Assembly (NCBI RefSeq): GCF_027922005.1
Contig: NZ_BSEV01000001.1
Location: 1,017,638-1,081,637, forward strand
Source of the DNA: Streptosporangium carneum
GTDB taxonomy: Bacteria > Actinomycetota > Actinomycetes > Streptosporangiales > Streptosporangiaceae
DNA: 64,000 bases
Direction: 5' to 3'
In this document: positions 1-8,099 of the stretch, in pieces
Numbering within the stretch: the first letter of the stretch is position 1
How the letters are laid out: each line of letters begins with the position of its first letter
The notes under the pieces: generated by a model
Databases searched by the model: none
Seen by the model: the letters and a program-made list of their open reading frames with translations, nothing else
What the model was told of the DNA's origin: nothing
Made by a program: the position numbers and the translations under genes

Positions 1-429
1 CTCCTCGATGTCGGCCCTGCCGAGCACGTCGACGCTGACCCTTCTGGGGTCGATCCGTTCGTCCAGCGCCGCCCTCGCCAGCGCGGCGATCAGCGCGGCG
101 CCGCCGAGCTGGACATACGTCGCGGGCATCGTCAGCACCCCCGAACGCCTGGCCAGATCGTAGGGCACCGGGCTGGCGAACAGACAGGCGTCCACTCCCG
201 CTCCGAGGCGGGTCACCTTGTCGGCGGCCTCCTGCTCGTCCCGGTAGGCAGCGGCTACCAGGCGGCAAGGCAGAGGCGCCGCCGCATGTCCCATAAGCAT
301 CACTCTTTCGACGAGGTCATGGGGGCCCACCACACCGATAGTGAGGTCCGGTGTCATGGCACCCGGGCGTGACACTCGTGGAGTTTCTTCGGCCCGCTCG
401 ACCAATGTTCGTCCCATCCTGCCGTCCAT
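1..429 (-). CDS. Conserved protein of unknown function, C-terminus cut off by the window edge
   Basis: About 143 codons are visible; the gene runs off the left edge. From the inner Met at 357 the protein reads MTPDLTIGVVGPHDLVERVM and continues with alternating hydrophobic and small residues, like the start of an alpha/beta ligand-binding or sensor domain (later text includes VDVLGRADIEE). No membrane segment is seen. I start it at ATG 429 because a GAGAG element lies about 8 bases upstream; ATG 417 and ATG 357 are in-frame alternatives. I do not recognise the family with certainty; an actinobacterial transcriptional regulator with an N-terminal sensor domain is possible. A TetR-type palindrome at 518-540 sits in its upstream region and may control it. 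Confidence 0.7.
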   Translation of the reverse strand, partial: MDGRMGRTLVERAEETPRVSRPGAMTPDLTIGVVGPHDLVERVMLMGHAAAPLPCRLVAAAYRDEQEAADKVTRLGAGVDACLFASPVPYDLARRSGVLTMPATYVQLGGAALIAALARAALDERIDPRRVSVDVLGRADIEE

Positions 430-517
430 CTGTTTCGGCTCTCTTTTGGAACGATCGCTTGTGGGGGCCGTAATGTCACGCCCGTTTAGACATCAATTCT
501 TGGAGGAACCCACGGTC

Positions 518-540
518 TAAACCCTGACTGTCAGTGTTTA
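518..540. promoter_or_regulatory. TetR-type operator palindrome
   Basis: A 23-bp inverted repeat with arms TAAAC-n-CTGAC and GTCAG-n-GTTTA around a single central T; 10 of 11 positions match. Size and CTGACtGTCAG core are typical of TetR-family operators. It lies about 90 bp upstream of the gene starting at 429 and just beyond the 3' end of murA, so the truncated gene is the likely target. No TetR gene is in this window. Confidence 0.5.
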
Positions 541-583
541 CACAGGTCAGAACGCTTTTTGGGAGACTGAAACCGGCTGATTA

Positions 584-1849
584 TCAGGCAGAAATCTCTC
601 GCCGCACATCTGCCCCCAGGGCCTGCATACGCTCGGCGAGATATGAGTGGCCCCGGTCGATGAGATATCCCGACCCGATCACGGTCTCCCCTTGGGCCGC
701 GAGGCCGGCGAGCACCAGCGCGATTCCTGAACGCAGGTCGTGCGCCGTCACGTCCGTTCCGGTGAGCGGAGTCGCGCCTCGGACGACGGCGCTGTTCTCC
801 TTCACCTCGATGTCGGCGCCCATTTTGTTCAGCTCGGAGGCCAGGGCGAATCGGCCGTCGAAAATGCGTTCGTGAATGTAGCTCGCGCCGTCCGCCAGGC
901 AGGCGACCGTCATGATCGGCGACTGCAGGTCGGTGGCGAAGCCGGGATAGGTGTCGGTGATCACGTTGATCGGACGCAGCGGACGGTCCCTGCGCACGTG
1001 CAGCACGGCGCCGTGGTCGGCGAACTCGACCCCCATCTGCTCCAGCTTGTAGCGGACCACGCCGAGGTGGTCCAGGTCGGCGCCGACCAGGTTGACCTCG
1101 CCGCCGGTGATCGCCGCGGCCATGGCGAACACGCCCGCGTCGAGACGGTCGGGCATCACGGTGTGCTCGACGGCCTGCAGCTCCTCGACGCCCTCCACGG
1201 TGATGAACCCGGTCCCGCCGCCACTGATCTTCGCACCCATCCGGGTCAGCATCTCGATCACGTCGAGGACCTCGGGCTCGAGCGCCGCGTTCTCGATCAC
1301 GGTCGTGCCGCGTCCGAGGACGCCCGCCATGATCAGGTTCTCGGTGCCGGTGTGCGAGGGGGTGTCGAGGTAGAGCGTGGCGCCGGTGAAGCCGGCCGTC
1401 TTGACGTGGATGACGGAGTCGCCCTCGTCGACGACCGCGCCGAGGCGCTTGTAGCCCAGGTAGTGGAAGTCGAGGTTGCGGCTGCCGAGGTTGCAGCCGC
1501 CCACGCCCTCGATGATCGCCTCGCCGAGGCGGTGCAGCAGCGCGGGCACGAACAGCACCGAGCCGCGGAAGCGCCGGGCGATCTCCGCGGGCAGCACGGG
1601 GCTGCTCAGCGTGGAGGCGTCGATCACCAGCGTGCGCTCCGCCTCGTGGAGCTCGACCTTGGCGCCGATCGCCTCGGCCAACTCGACCGCGCGGCGCACG
1701 TCCTCGATGATCGGGACATTGCGCAGCACAGTACGGCCCTTGGCCGCCAGGAGCGCGGCGCCGATCATGGGCAGCACGGCGTTCTTGGCACCCTGGATGA
1801 AAGCGGTTCCACGGAGGGGGTTGCCACCGCGCACGCGGTAACGGACCAT
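584..1849 (-). CDS. murA: UDP-N-acetylglucosamine 1-carboxyvinyltransferase (MurA), divergent form
   Basis: Transfers enolpyruvate from PEP to UDP-GlcNAc, the first committed step of peptidoglycan synthesis, in the cytoplasm. The 421-residue length is normal. Visible motifs: the substrate-binding GAKNAVLPM near residue 20 (Lys-Asn pair), the active-site loop GGCNLGSRNLDFH that keeps the PEP-binding and fosfomycin-target Cys, and YPGFATDLQ with the catalytic Asp. An AAGGAG box lies 8 bases before ATG 1849. The sequence departs from the usual actinobacterial MurA at several otherwise conserved spots (the active-site loop is normally closer to GGCTIGARPVDLH), so it may be a second MurA paralogue or a diverged EPSP-synthase-fold enzyme. 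No other cell-wall gene is adjacent. Confidence 0.85.
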   Translation of the reverse strand: MVRYRVRGGNPLRGTAFIQGAKNAVLPMIGAALLAAKGRTVLRNVPIIEDVRRAVELAEAIGAKVELHEAERTLVIDASTLSSPVLPAEIARRFRGSVLFVPALLHRLGEAIIEGVGGCNLGSRNLDFHYLGYKRLGAVVDEGDSVIHVKTAGFTGATLYLDTPSHTGTENLIMAGVLGRGTTVIENAALEPEVLDVIEMLTRMGAKISGGGTGFITVEGVEELQAVEHTVMPDRLDAGVFAMAAAITGGEVNLVGADLDHLGVVRYKLEQMGVEFADHGAVLHVRRDRPLRPINVITDTYPGFATDLQSPIMTVACLADGASYIHERIFDGRFALASELNKMGADIEVKENSAVVRGATPLTGTDVTAHDLRSGIALVLAGLAAQGETVIGSGYLIDRGHSYLAERMQALGADVRREISA

Positions 1850-2110
1850 GCGTCATGCTCCTTGGGGTGGAGGTGATATTCGTACGACGACGGGGGCGGC
1901 AGCCCGGGGGCGTCGGCCAACACTAGCCGCTTGATGCCCCTGAACCGGCTATTTCGTGCAGGAACTACCCCTAGGACCACCGATCAGTCGGCTCTTCGAA
2001 GCTTTCGTGCGGAGGCCGCGCGACCCCCGGCACGGACGTGACGGCTTCTTCGCCGTGGCACGCGCGCGACGCCTCCGCCGGACCGCCTCCGGCGACGCCT
2101 TCGCCGTCCG

Positions 2111-2146
2111 GCCCCGGGGAGACGGGTTCGACACCCGTGCCACCGG
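2111..2146 (+). other. tRNA-like T-arm and 3' acceptor segment (possible tRNA remnant)
   Basis: The bases ACGGG-TTCGACA-CCCGT at 2122-2138 form a perfect 5-bp T-stem with a canonical TTCGAnn loop, followed by GCCACC. A GTGGCA at 2055-2060 could pair with TGCCAC, but the bases between give no sensible D-arm or anticodon arm. I read this as at most a decayed tRNA 3' end, such as an old attachment site, or chance. The rest of the murA-side gap (1850-2157) shows nothing else. Confidence 0.25.
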
Positions 2147-2157
2147 CCCGAGTGTAT

Positions 2158-3192
2158 TCACGCGGCCCGGGTGCCCCTGCCAGAGGGGGTGAGCGGGGAG
2201 GCGGCCGACAGGAGGGTGTCGGCCCGCTGGTCGACGAAGCGGGTGACGATCTGCTGGCCGTACCCGAACGCCATGGCCCACACCAGGATCGCGGGCTGGG
2301 AGCTGAGCCCGGAGAAGCCGGGGACGAAACCGGAGTTCAGGATCAGCAGCCCGAGCACCGCGGTCGCCACCCCCGCGGGGGCCTTGAGCAGGTTCTGGAC
2401 CACCGCCAGCGAGTAGCGCGTGGACAGCTCGGAGCGGGTGGACAGCGAGGTCGCGGCGGACAGCGCCGCGCCCAGGATGCCGACCAGGGCGACGAGGGGG
2501 ACGTCGCCGTGGCCGGGGCGCAGCCCGCCGGTCGGGCAGATCTGCGCGGGCAGGAGTCCCTGCGCCGGGACCACCGACTGGTTGCCGCACATCGGCACGG
2601 AGTTCGGCCAGATCGCGCCGACGAGCACCACGCCCAGCACGATCAGGCTCAACATGACGATCCCGCCGAGCAAGAGGTTGCGGAAGCTGCGGACCCTGCC
2701 GGTCTCCAGCGCCTGGGCGGTGTAGGCGGCCCGCAGCACCGACTGCATCAGCGGCCTGTCGTCCTCGCCCAGGTCCCCGGCGGCGAGCCTGGCCTGGAGC
2801 TGGACCAGCCGCGGGTCGTCGCTCGGCAGGTAGGCCCGGCCGATCGCGACCACCTCGGCGACCCGGCCGCACAGCTCCGCCGTCGGCAGCACGCCGTACA
2901 GCATCACGGTCGCGCTGTTGACGTTCGACCAGGCTCCCTCGATGGCGTGGCCGGTCAGCCAGCGCCGCAGGCCGTGCCTGCCCCTGGCGTAGGACTCGGC
3001 GCGGGCCAGGTGCGTGCCGATGCCCTCGCCGACGGACACGAGCTGGCCCGCCTCGTCGCGCATGGTCAGGGCGCGCTCCGCGTCGGCCCTGATCTCCTCG
3101 CTGCGCGTGGCCACGTACACCCGCCAGGTGCCGGGCCAGCGCAGCACGCCGGTGTCGCCGATCCGTTCTGGGGACATCGAGTCCAGCGACAT
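2158..3192 (-). CDS. Conserved membrane protein, function unknown
   Basis: 344 residues starting MSLDSMSPERIGDTGVLRWP, chosen because GGAGGAACG directly precedes ATG 3192. The first two thirds are soluble and helical. The last third has about four hydrophobic segments: LLLGGIVMLSLIVLGVVLVG, one around VALVGILGAALSAA, one around VATAVLGLLILNSGF, and one around ILVWAMAFGYGQQIV. Two Cys lie in the first inter-membrane loop (PMCGN and QICPT), which could form an extracytoplasmic disulfide. No catalytic motif is recognised. It precedes nothing in an obvious operon; purD lies upstream on the same strand with a 178-bp gap. Confidence 0.8.
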   Translation of the reverse strand: MSLDSMSPERIGDTGVLRWPGTWRVYVATRSEEIRADAERALTMRDEAGQLVSVGEGIGTHLARAESYARGRHGLRRWLTGHAIEGAWSNVNSATVMLYGVLPTAELCGRVAEVVAIGRAYLPSDDPRLVQLQARLAAGDLGEDDRPLMQSVLRAAYTAQALETGRVRSFRNLLLGGIVMLSLIVLGVVLVGAIWPNSVPMCGNQSVVPAQGLLPAQICPTGGLRPGHGDVPLVALVGILGAALSAATSLSTRSELSTRYSLAVVQNLLKAPAGVATAVLGLLILNSGFVPGFSGLSSQPAILVWAMAFGYGQQIVTRFVDQRADTLLSAASPLTPSGRGTRAA

Positions 3193-3370
3193 CGTTCCTC
3201 CGGGGGGCGGAGCCATGGGGCGGAGCGGCCAGGACGAACAGAGACTTCCCCCGGCCCTCCGCGTCATGCCGACACGATGCTACGTCTCGAGATCACCGGG
3301 CGGCGTGTCCCAGGGAGGGGCCGGACGCCGCACGCCTCGCGGGGCCCGACGCCGCGCCCGCCCCCGACGG

Positions 3371-4603
3371 TCAGAGGGCCTGTGCCGCGATGTCCGTGCG
3401 GTGGTGGGAGCCACGCAGCCGTACGCGGCCGACCGCCTCGTAGGCGGCCTCACGCGCGGCGGCGACGTCGGGTCCCGTGCCGACCACGCTGAGCACCCGC
3501 CCGCCGCTGGAGACGACGCGGTCGCCGTCGAACGCGGTCCCCGAGTGCAGCACGTAGGCGTCGCCCGTGACGTCGGACAGCCCCTCGACGGCGTCGCCCT
3601 TGACCGGGTCCGCGGGGTAGTTCTCCGCGGCCACCACCACGGTCACCGCCGCACCCTCGCGGTAGGACAGCGGCCCGAACCGGTCGAGCGTCCCGTTCGC
3701 GCAGGCGAGCAGCAGACCGGCGAGCGGCGTGTCGAGCCGGTCGAGCACGACCTGGGTCTCCGGGTCGCCGAACCGCGCGTTGAACTCGATCACCTTCGGG
3801 CCCGTCTTCGTCAGGGCGAGCCCGACGAAGAGCACCCCGGTGTAGGGCGTGCCGCGCCCGGCCAGCTCGGTCACGGTCGGCAGGACGGTCTCCGCCATCA
3901 CCCGCTCCGCGAGATCGGCGGGAGCCCACGGCAGCGGTGTGTAGGCGCCCATGCCGCCGGTGTTGGGGCCCAGGTCGCCGTCGTAGGCGCGCTTGTGGTC
4001 CTGGGCGGGCTGGAGGGGCACGGCCGTCGATCCGTCGCAGAGCGCGAACAGCGACACCTCGGGCCCGTCGAGGAACTCCTCGATGACAACCCGCCCGCAC
4101 GCCGCCGCGTGCCTGAGCGCCTCGTCCCTGTCGTCGGTGACGACCACGCCCTTGCCCGCCGCGAGCCCGTCGTCCTTGACCACGTACGGCGTGCCGAACT
4201 CGTCCAGCGCCGTCGCGGCCTCCTCGGGCGTGACGCAGGTGCGGGAACGCGCGGTCGGCACGCCGGCGGCGGCCATGACGTCCTTGGCGAAGGCCTTCGA
4301 GCCCTCGATCCTGGCCGCCTCCGCCGAGGGGCCGAAGCACGGGACGCCCGCCTGCCTGACCGCGTCGGCCACCCCGGCGACCAGCGGCGCCTCCGGGCCG
4401 ATCACGACCAGGTCGGCGCCCAGCTCACCGGCCAGGCGGGCGACCGCCGCCGGGTCGGTGGGGACCACCGGGTGCAGGGTCGCGACCTGCGCGACGCCCG
4501 CGTTTCCCGGAGCACAGTGGACTTCGGTGACCTGGGGGTCCGCCGCCAGCGACCGGCACAGGGCATGCTCACGCCCGCCGGATCCAATCACAAGAACGCG
4601 CAC
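3371..4603 (-). CDS. purD: Phosphoribosylamine--glycine ligase (GAR synthetase)
   Basis: ATP-dependent joining of phosphoribosylamine and glycine, the second step of de novo purine synthesis. The N-terminal VRVLVIGSGGREHAL is the family signature, followed by the ATP-grasp region with MGAYTPLPW and the metal-binding FNARFGDPETQVVL. With the GTG start at 4603 the protein has 410 residues, the usual size. A longer reading frame extends upstream but adds about 42 residues unlike the family. The Shine-Dalgarno sequence is weak. A 17-bp palindrome at 4638-4654 lies 35 bp upstream of the start. Confidence 0.92.
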   Translation of the reverse strand: MRVLVIGSGGREHALCRSLAADPQVTEVHCAPGNAGVAQVATLHPVVPTDPAAVARLAGELGADLVVIGPEAPLVAGVADAVRQAGVPCFGPSAEAARIEGSKAFAKDVMAAAGVPTARSRTCVTPEEAATALDEFGTPYVVKDDGLAAGKGVVVTDDRDEALRHAAACGRVVIEEFLDGPEVSLFALCDGSTAVPLQPAQDHKRAYDGDLGPNTGGMGAYTPLPWAPADLAERVMAETVLPTVTELAGRGTPYTGVLFVGLALTKTGPKVIEFNARFGDPETQVVLDRLDTPLAGLLLACANGTLDRFGPLSYREGAAVTVVVAAENYPADPVKGDAVEGLSDVTGDAYVLHSGTAFDGDRVVSSGGRVLSVVGTGPDVAAAREAAYEAVGRVRLRGSHHRTDIAAQAL

Positions 4604-4637
4604 TTGCGAGAGCTTATCGGCCGTGAGCGGGCCACTC

Positions 4638-4654
4638 GTCCACAGGCTGTGGAC
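4638..4654. promoter_or_regulatory. Palindrome upstream of purD resembling two opposed DnaA boxes
   Basis: GTCCACAG-g-CTGTGGAC is a perfect 17-bp palindrome. Each arm resembles an actinobacterial DnaA box (TTGTCCACA). It sits 35 bp before the purD start, where an operator would act. Which protein binds it is not shown by the sequence. Confidence 0.35.
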
Positions 4655-4890
4655 AGACGTTTTCGCGGCCTCCGCCGTTCCACCCCGCGGGCCCCGCTCA
4701 ACCCGGGCCTGTGCTGACCTTCTTGGCATATCTGGCTGAAATGGTTGATATAGCCGTAAACGGGATGTGAATTCATCGGGTTCCGCATGATCACCCCTTG
4801 TGACCCGGGGTATCCTGGGAAGCGTCCCCCGGATCTGTGCTAAGTTTGGGCGGCTTTGGCCTGTCTGATGCTGATTGGAGGTGGTTGGGG

Positions 4891-5001
4891 ATGTCCTCTG
4901 GCGATCCCAGCAGTACGTGCTCGCGCACTCGTTCCGTGCGCACTCTCGACCACTTCACACCGGTGTCCGACCGGCATCGCGCGCATTCTCTTTCGAACTG
5001 A
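4891..5001 (+). CDS. Possible 36-residue leader peptide upstream of corA
   Basis: A small frame starting MSSGDPSSTCSRTRSVRTLD and ending at TGA 5001. A strong GGAGGTGG lies 7-14 bases before ATG 4891, a better ribosome site than many real genes here have. It ends 52 bases before the corA ATG. It is rich in Ser and Arg and has no membrane segment. Leader peptides are known to control magnesium transporter genes in enterobacteria (corL, mgtL); a similar role here is only a suggestion. The rest of the 450-bp gap between purD and corA shows a possible promoter around 4795-4850 and nothing more. Confidence 0.35.
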   Translation: MSSGDPSSTCSRTRSVRTLDHFTPVSDRHRAHSLSN

Positions 5002-5053
5002 GGTGACATCGCGTCGCGCGCGATCAGTGCCAGGTCGGGCGGGAAGGCCTGCC

Positions 5054-6169
5054 ATGCGCTCCTCGCTCCTTTTCCCCCGCATCAAGCACGCACGTGCTGT
5101 CCGCACCCCGCTCCCCGTCGCCCCGGTCGCCGACCGGGTGAGCGCCCAGTGCGTCCCGCCGAGCGACTCGCTCGTCGAGTACGCCGCCTACATCGGCGGC
5201 AAGAAGATCGAAGCCCTGGGCATCGTCGACGCCCTGGAGCTGGTCCGCGAGCACAACGCCGCCGAGGAGAAGGGCAACGCCTTCGTCTGGGTCGGTCTGC
5301 ATGAACCCGACGCCCCCGAGGTCGAGTGGCTGGCGGAGGTCTTCGCCCTGCACCCGCTCGCCGTCGAGGACGCCGTCAAGGCTCATCAGCGACCGAAGGT
5401 CGAGCGCTACGGCGACTCCCTGTTCGTGGTCCTGAAGACCGTCGCCTACCTCGACCACGACGTGCTGACCGCCACCAGCGAGATCATCGGCACCGGTGAG
5501 ATCATGGCGTTCGTCGGGCCCGACTTCGTGGTGACCGTACGGCACGGCGTGCACTGCCCGCTGACCGAGGTGCGCGAGCGCCTCGAGGACAAGCCCAAGC
5601 TCCTCAACCGGGGGCCGACCGGCGTGCTGCACGCGATCGCCGACCACGTCGTCGACAAGTACCTCACCGTGGCCGACCTGATGCAGGCCGAGCTCGAGGA
5701 CGTCGAGGCCATGGTCTTCGCCGACGTCAGCGCCCGTGACATCGGCCGGATCTACAACCTCAAGCGCGAGATGATCGAGATGAAGCGGTCGGTCACCCCG
5801 CTGCAGTCTCCCCTCGCGACGCTGGCCCAGCGCCGGATGATCTCCTCGGAGATGCGGGAGTACTTCCGCGACGTCGTCGACCACCTGGCCCGCGTCTGCG
5901 AGCAGGTCGAGTCGTCGAACGAGCTGTGCAACTCCATCCTGCAGGCGGCGCTCGCCCGCTCGAACGCGCTCGCCAACGAGGACATGCGGAAGATCTCCTC
6001 GTGGGTCGCCATCATGGCCGTCCCCACGATGATCGCCGGGATCTACGGCATGAACTTCGACCACATGCCCGAGCTGAGGTCCGCGTTCGGCTACCCGATC
6101 GTGCTCGGCGTCATGGTGGTCGCCTGCACGCTGCTCTACCGGGGGTTCCGCCGCAACGGCTGGATGTGA
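5054..6169 (+). CDS. corA: CorA-family magnesium/cobalt transporter
   Basis: Homopentameric inner-membrane channel for Mg2+ or Co2+. 371 residues: a long cytoplasmic N-terminal domain (VEDAVKAHQRPKVERYGDSL is a typical CorA segment), a coiled stalk helix (DLMQAELEDVEAMVF onward), and two C-terminal membrane segments joined by the signature YGMNF. The C-terminus is basic (YRGFRRNGWM). ATG 5054 is preceded by GGGAAGG; the in-frame extension upstream is not CorA-like. A second CorA-like gene lies at 42000. Confidence 0.92.
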   Translation: MRSSLLFPRIKHARAVRTPLPVAPVADRVSAQCVPPSDSLVEYAAYIGGKKIEALGIVDALELVREHNAAEEKGNAFVWVGLHEPDAPEVEWLAEVFALHPLAVEDAVKAHQRPKVERYGDSLFVVLKTVAYLDHDVLTATSEIIGTGEIMAFVGPDFVVTVRHGVHCPLTEVRERLEDKPKLLNRGPTGVLHAIADHVVDKYLTVADLMQAELEDVEAMVFADVSARDIGRIYNLKREMIEMKRSVTPLQSPLATLAQRRMISSEMREYFRDVVDHLARVCEQVESSNELCNSILQAALARSNALANEDMRKISSWVAIMAVPTMIAGIYGMNFDHMPELRSAFGYPIVLGVMVVACTLLYRGFRRNGWM

Positions 6170-6183
6170 CCTCCGCGCGTCCC

Positions 6184-7110
6184 TCAGGAGCCCGTCCCGC
6201 GCATCGGGGAGACCCGCGCGGGCACGGGCATGCCCCGCTCGGCCCACAGGGCGCGCATCCGGTCGGGATAGTCGGTGACGATCCCGGCCACCCCGAGGTC
6301 GAGCATCAGGGCGGCCCTGCCGGGCTCGTTGACGGTCCACACGACCAGCGGCAGCTCGGACTTCTCCGCCCTGCGCGCCAGCTCCTCGTCCACCATGACG
6401 TGGTCAGGGGACAGCACGGTCCCTCCCGCCGCCAGCGCGGCGGCCGAGAGGTCGCCGTCGAAGTCCTCGAGCCGCAGGCCGTCGAACCAGACGGGGGCGA
6501 CGGTCTCCCGCTCCACCAGGGCGTAGCGGGGGGTCGCGGGGGCGAGGGAACGGGCCGCCCTGAGGATCCGCCAGTCGAAGCTGAGGATCGCCGCCCCGCC
6601 GAGCCTGTCGTGCCGGTCGAGCTCGGCGACCACCAGCTCCGTGAGCTCGAGGGGATCGGCGCTGAGCTCGGGTCTCGTCGGGTCCGACTTCAGCTCCACG
6701 TGCAGCCGCACCCTGTCGGCCCCGTAGGCGTCGACCAGCCCCAGCACCGCGCCGAGCGTCGGCATCCGGGTCTCCGGCACCGGCACCTGCGTCGCGGCGA
6801 AACGGTCGTCCGGGGTGCGCGGCAGCCGTACCCCGCAGTCGAGGGTGCGCAGCTGGGCCAGCGTCAGCTCGCCCACGGCCCTGCCGACGTAGGGGAACAG
6901 CGGGTCGTCGCGGAAGGCGGGACGGGAGTCGGCACTGGTCACCGGTGACACCGTCAAGTCGTGTGTCAGCACGAGGCGGCGGTCGGCCGTGAGCGCCACG
7001 TCGAACTCCAGCGCGTCGACGCCCAGCTCAAGGGCGTGAGCGAGGCCGGGCAGCGTGTTCTCCGGCCGGAGCCCGCGGGCTCCCCTGTGTCCATGGATCT
7101 CGGCATGCAC
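6184..7110 (-). CDS. Glycerophosphodiester phosphodiesterase
   Basis: Hydrolyses glycerophosphodiesters to glycerol-3-phosphate and an alcohol. 308 residues in a TIM-barrel. Catalytic motifs are intact near the N-terminus: HGHRGARGLRPENT (His-Arg and Glu), then ALEFDVALTADRRLVLTHD with the metal-binding Glu/Asp and the second catalytic His. It ends with VAGIVTDYPDRMRAL, the usual last barrel strand. The start is GTG 7110 with GGTAAGG 8 bases upstream. No signal peptide, so probably cytoplasmic. It converges with corA, only 14 bp apart. Confidence 0.9.
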   Translation of the reverse strand: MHAEIHGHRGARGLRPENTLPGLAHALELGVDALEFDVALTADRRLVLTHDLTVSPVTSADSRPAFRDDPLFPYVGRAVGELTLAQLRTLDCGVRLPRTPDDRFAATQVPVPETRMPTLGAVLGLVDAYGADRVRLHVELKSDPTRPELSADPLELTELVVAELDRHDRLGGAAILSFDWRILRAARSLAPATPRYALVERETVAPVWFDGLRLEDFDGDLSAAALAAGGTVLSPDHVMVDEELARRAEKSELPLVVWTVNEPGRAALMLDLGVAGIVTDYPDRMRALWAERGMPVPARVSPMRGTGS

Positions 7111-7324
7111 ACAGGGGACCTTACCGATCCCGTGTCTCGATTCCCCGCCACGGCTCGCATCCCGCCTCGACAGGATGTCAACTTCTCCGTGGAGACCTCC
7201 GGCTCGGCCCCGCTCGCGTACGGCGGGCGTCGGCCGCCGGACCGATCGACCAGGCGAGACCCCGTCGTTCACGCACGGGCACTTCCGCGGCCGTGCCGTC
7301 TCCCGCAGTGGAGGTGACTCGGCC

Positions 7325-8008
7325 TCAGGGTTCGCGGGCGCGGAGGTACACGTCCAGGTCGGCGGCGCCCTTGAGCATGGCGCGGCCCCGGGCGGACAGG
7401 CGGGCGTGCCAGTCGCGCAGGGCCGACTCCAGCGGGGCGACGCCTCCGGCGGAGCGGACCTGGGCGATCAGCGGGGCGATCTGCTCCAGCAGGTATCCGC
7501 CCCGCCTGAGCTGGTGGGCCAGCCGGACGTCCCGGACGTCGGCCGCGCTGTAGATCCGGTAGCCCGTCCGCGGGTCGCGGCGCGGCCGGACCAGCCCGGC
7601 GTTCTCCCATTTGCGCAGGGTGGCGGGGCGGATGCCGAGCCTCTCGGCCAGGGGGCCGATGAACGTGTCGCCGCGCTCCTGCGGCACGGGCGCCAGATCG
7701 CGGAGCGCGGCTTCGACGGCCTGGAGGATGCGGCGATCGTCGAGGAGCTGACCGTGGCTCTCGTCGATGAGCCGCAGGGCGTCCTCGGTGGCGCCCCGGT
7801 TGACCGCCTGCATGATCGGCGTGGCCGTCTGGTGGCCGTGTCCGGGCACGAGGGAGAGGAACGCGCGCAGGGCGTGCGCGTGCAGCGGCGTATAGGTGCG
7901 ATAGCCGTGGACGGAGCGTTCGGCGGCGGGCAGGACGCCGGCGTCCTCGTAGTTTCTGATCGCCTGGGTGGACAGGCCGTGCTCGCGCGCCAGGTCCACC
8001 GGCCTCAT
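7325..8008 (-). CDS. MerR-family regulator with two MerR DNA-binding domains (TioE-like)
   Basis: 227 residues. Two helix-turn-helix units can be read: MRPVDLAREHGLSTQAIRNY at the N-terminus, with GVLPAAERSVHGYRTYTPLH as its wing, and a second near residue 120 (LAERLGIRPATLRKWENAGL, then DPRTGYRIYSAADV). Two MerR domains in one chain fit the TioE-type subfamily. The C-terminal helix has no Cys cluster, so it is unlikely to sense metals through thiols. It is divergent from the erythromycin-esterase-like gene at 8100 and probably controls it and itself through the 91-bp gap. Confidence 0.87.
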   Translation of the reverse strand: MRPVDLAREHGLSTQAIRNYEDAGVLPAAERSVHGYRTYTPLHAHALRAFLSLVPGHGHQTATPIMQAVNRGATEDALRLIDESHGQLLDDRRILQAVEAALRDLAPVPQERGDTFIGPLAERLGIRPATLRKWENAGLVRPRRDPRTGYRIYSAADVRDVRLAHQLRRGGYLLEQIAPLIAQVRSAGGVAPLESALRDWHARLSARGRAMLKGAADLDVYLRAREP

Positions 8009-8099
8009 GGGTGCATCACCGTTTGAAGGTCCATTGCGATGAGAGCGAGGATTTTCCTGGAAAAGTTTACACCGAGTGTTCAACGATACCGTTTAAGGC
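8009..8099. promoter_or_regulatory. Divergent promoter/operator region of the MerR regulator and the esterase gene
   Basis: AT-richer than its surroundings. It has a direct repeat ACCGTTT(g)AAGG at 8018-8029 and 8088-8097, placed symmetrically next to the two start codons, and an inverted repeat ACAC-cga-GTGT at 8069-8079. These are plausible sites for the adjacent double-MerR protein. Exact -35 and -10 elements cannot be fixed. Confidence 0.4.

Noticed and set aside
531..1856. Several long frames overlapping murA on both strands
   Set aside because: They have the Arg/Gly/Pro-rich composition of frames opposite or shifted to a GC-rich gene and no family match, whereas the murA frame has all catalytic motifs.
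2054..2146. A complete tRNA gene (selenocysteine or serine type) at this T-arm
   Set aside because: No anticodon or D-arm can be folded and no TCA triplet lies in the right place; kept only as a possible remnant.
4840..5106. Minus-strand frames in the purD-corA gap
   Set aside because: No ribosome site or similarity; composition like antisense of the corA leader.
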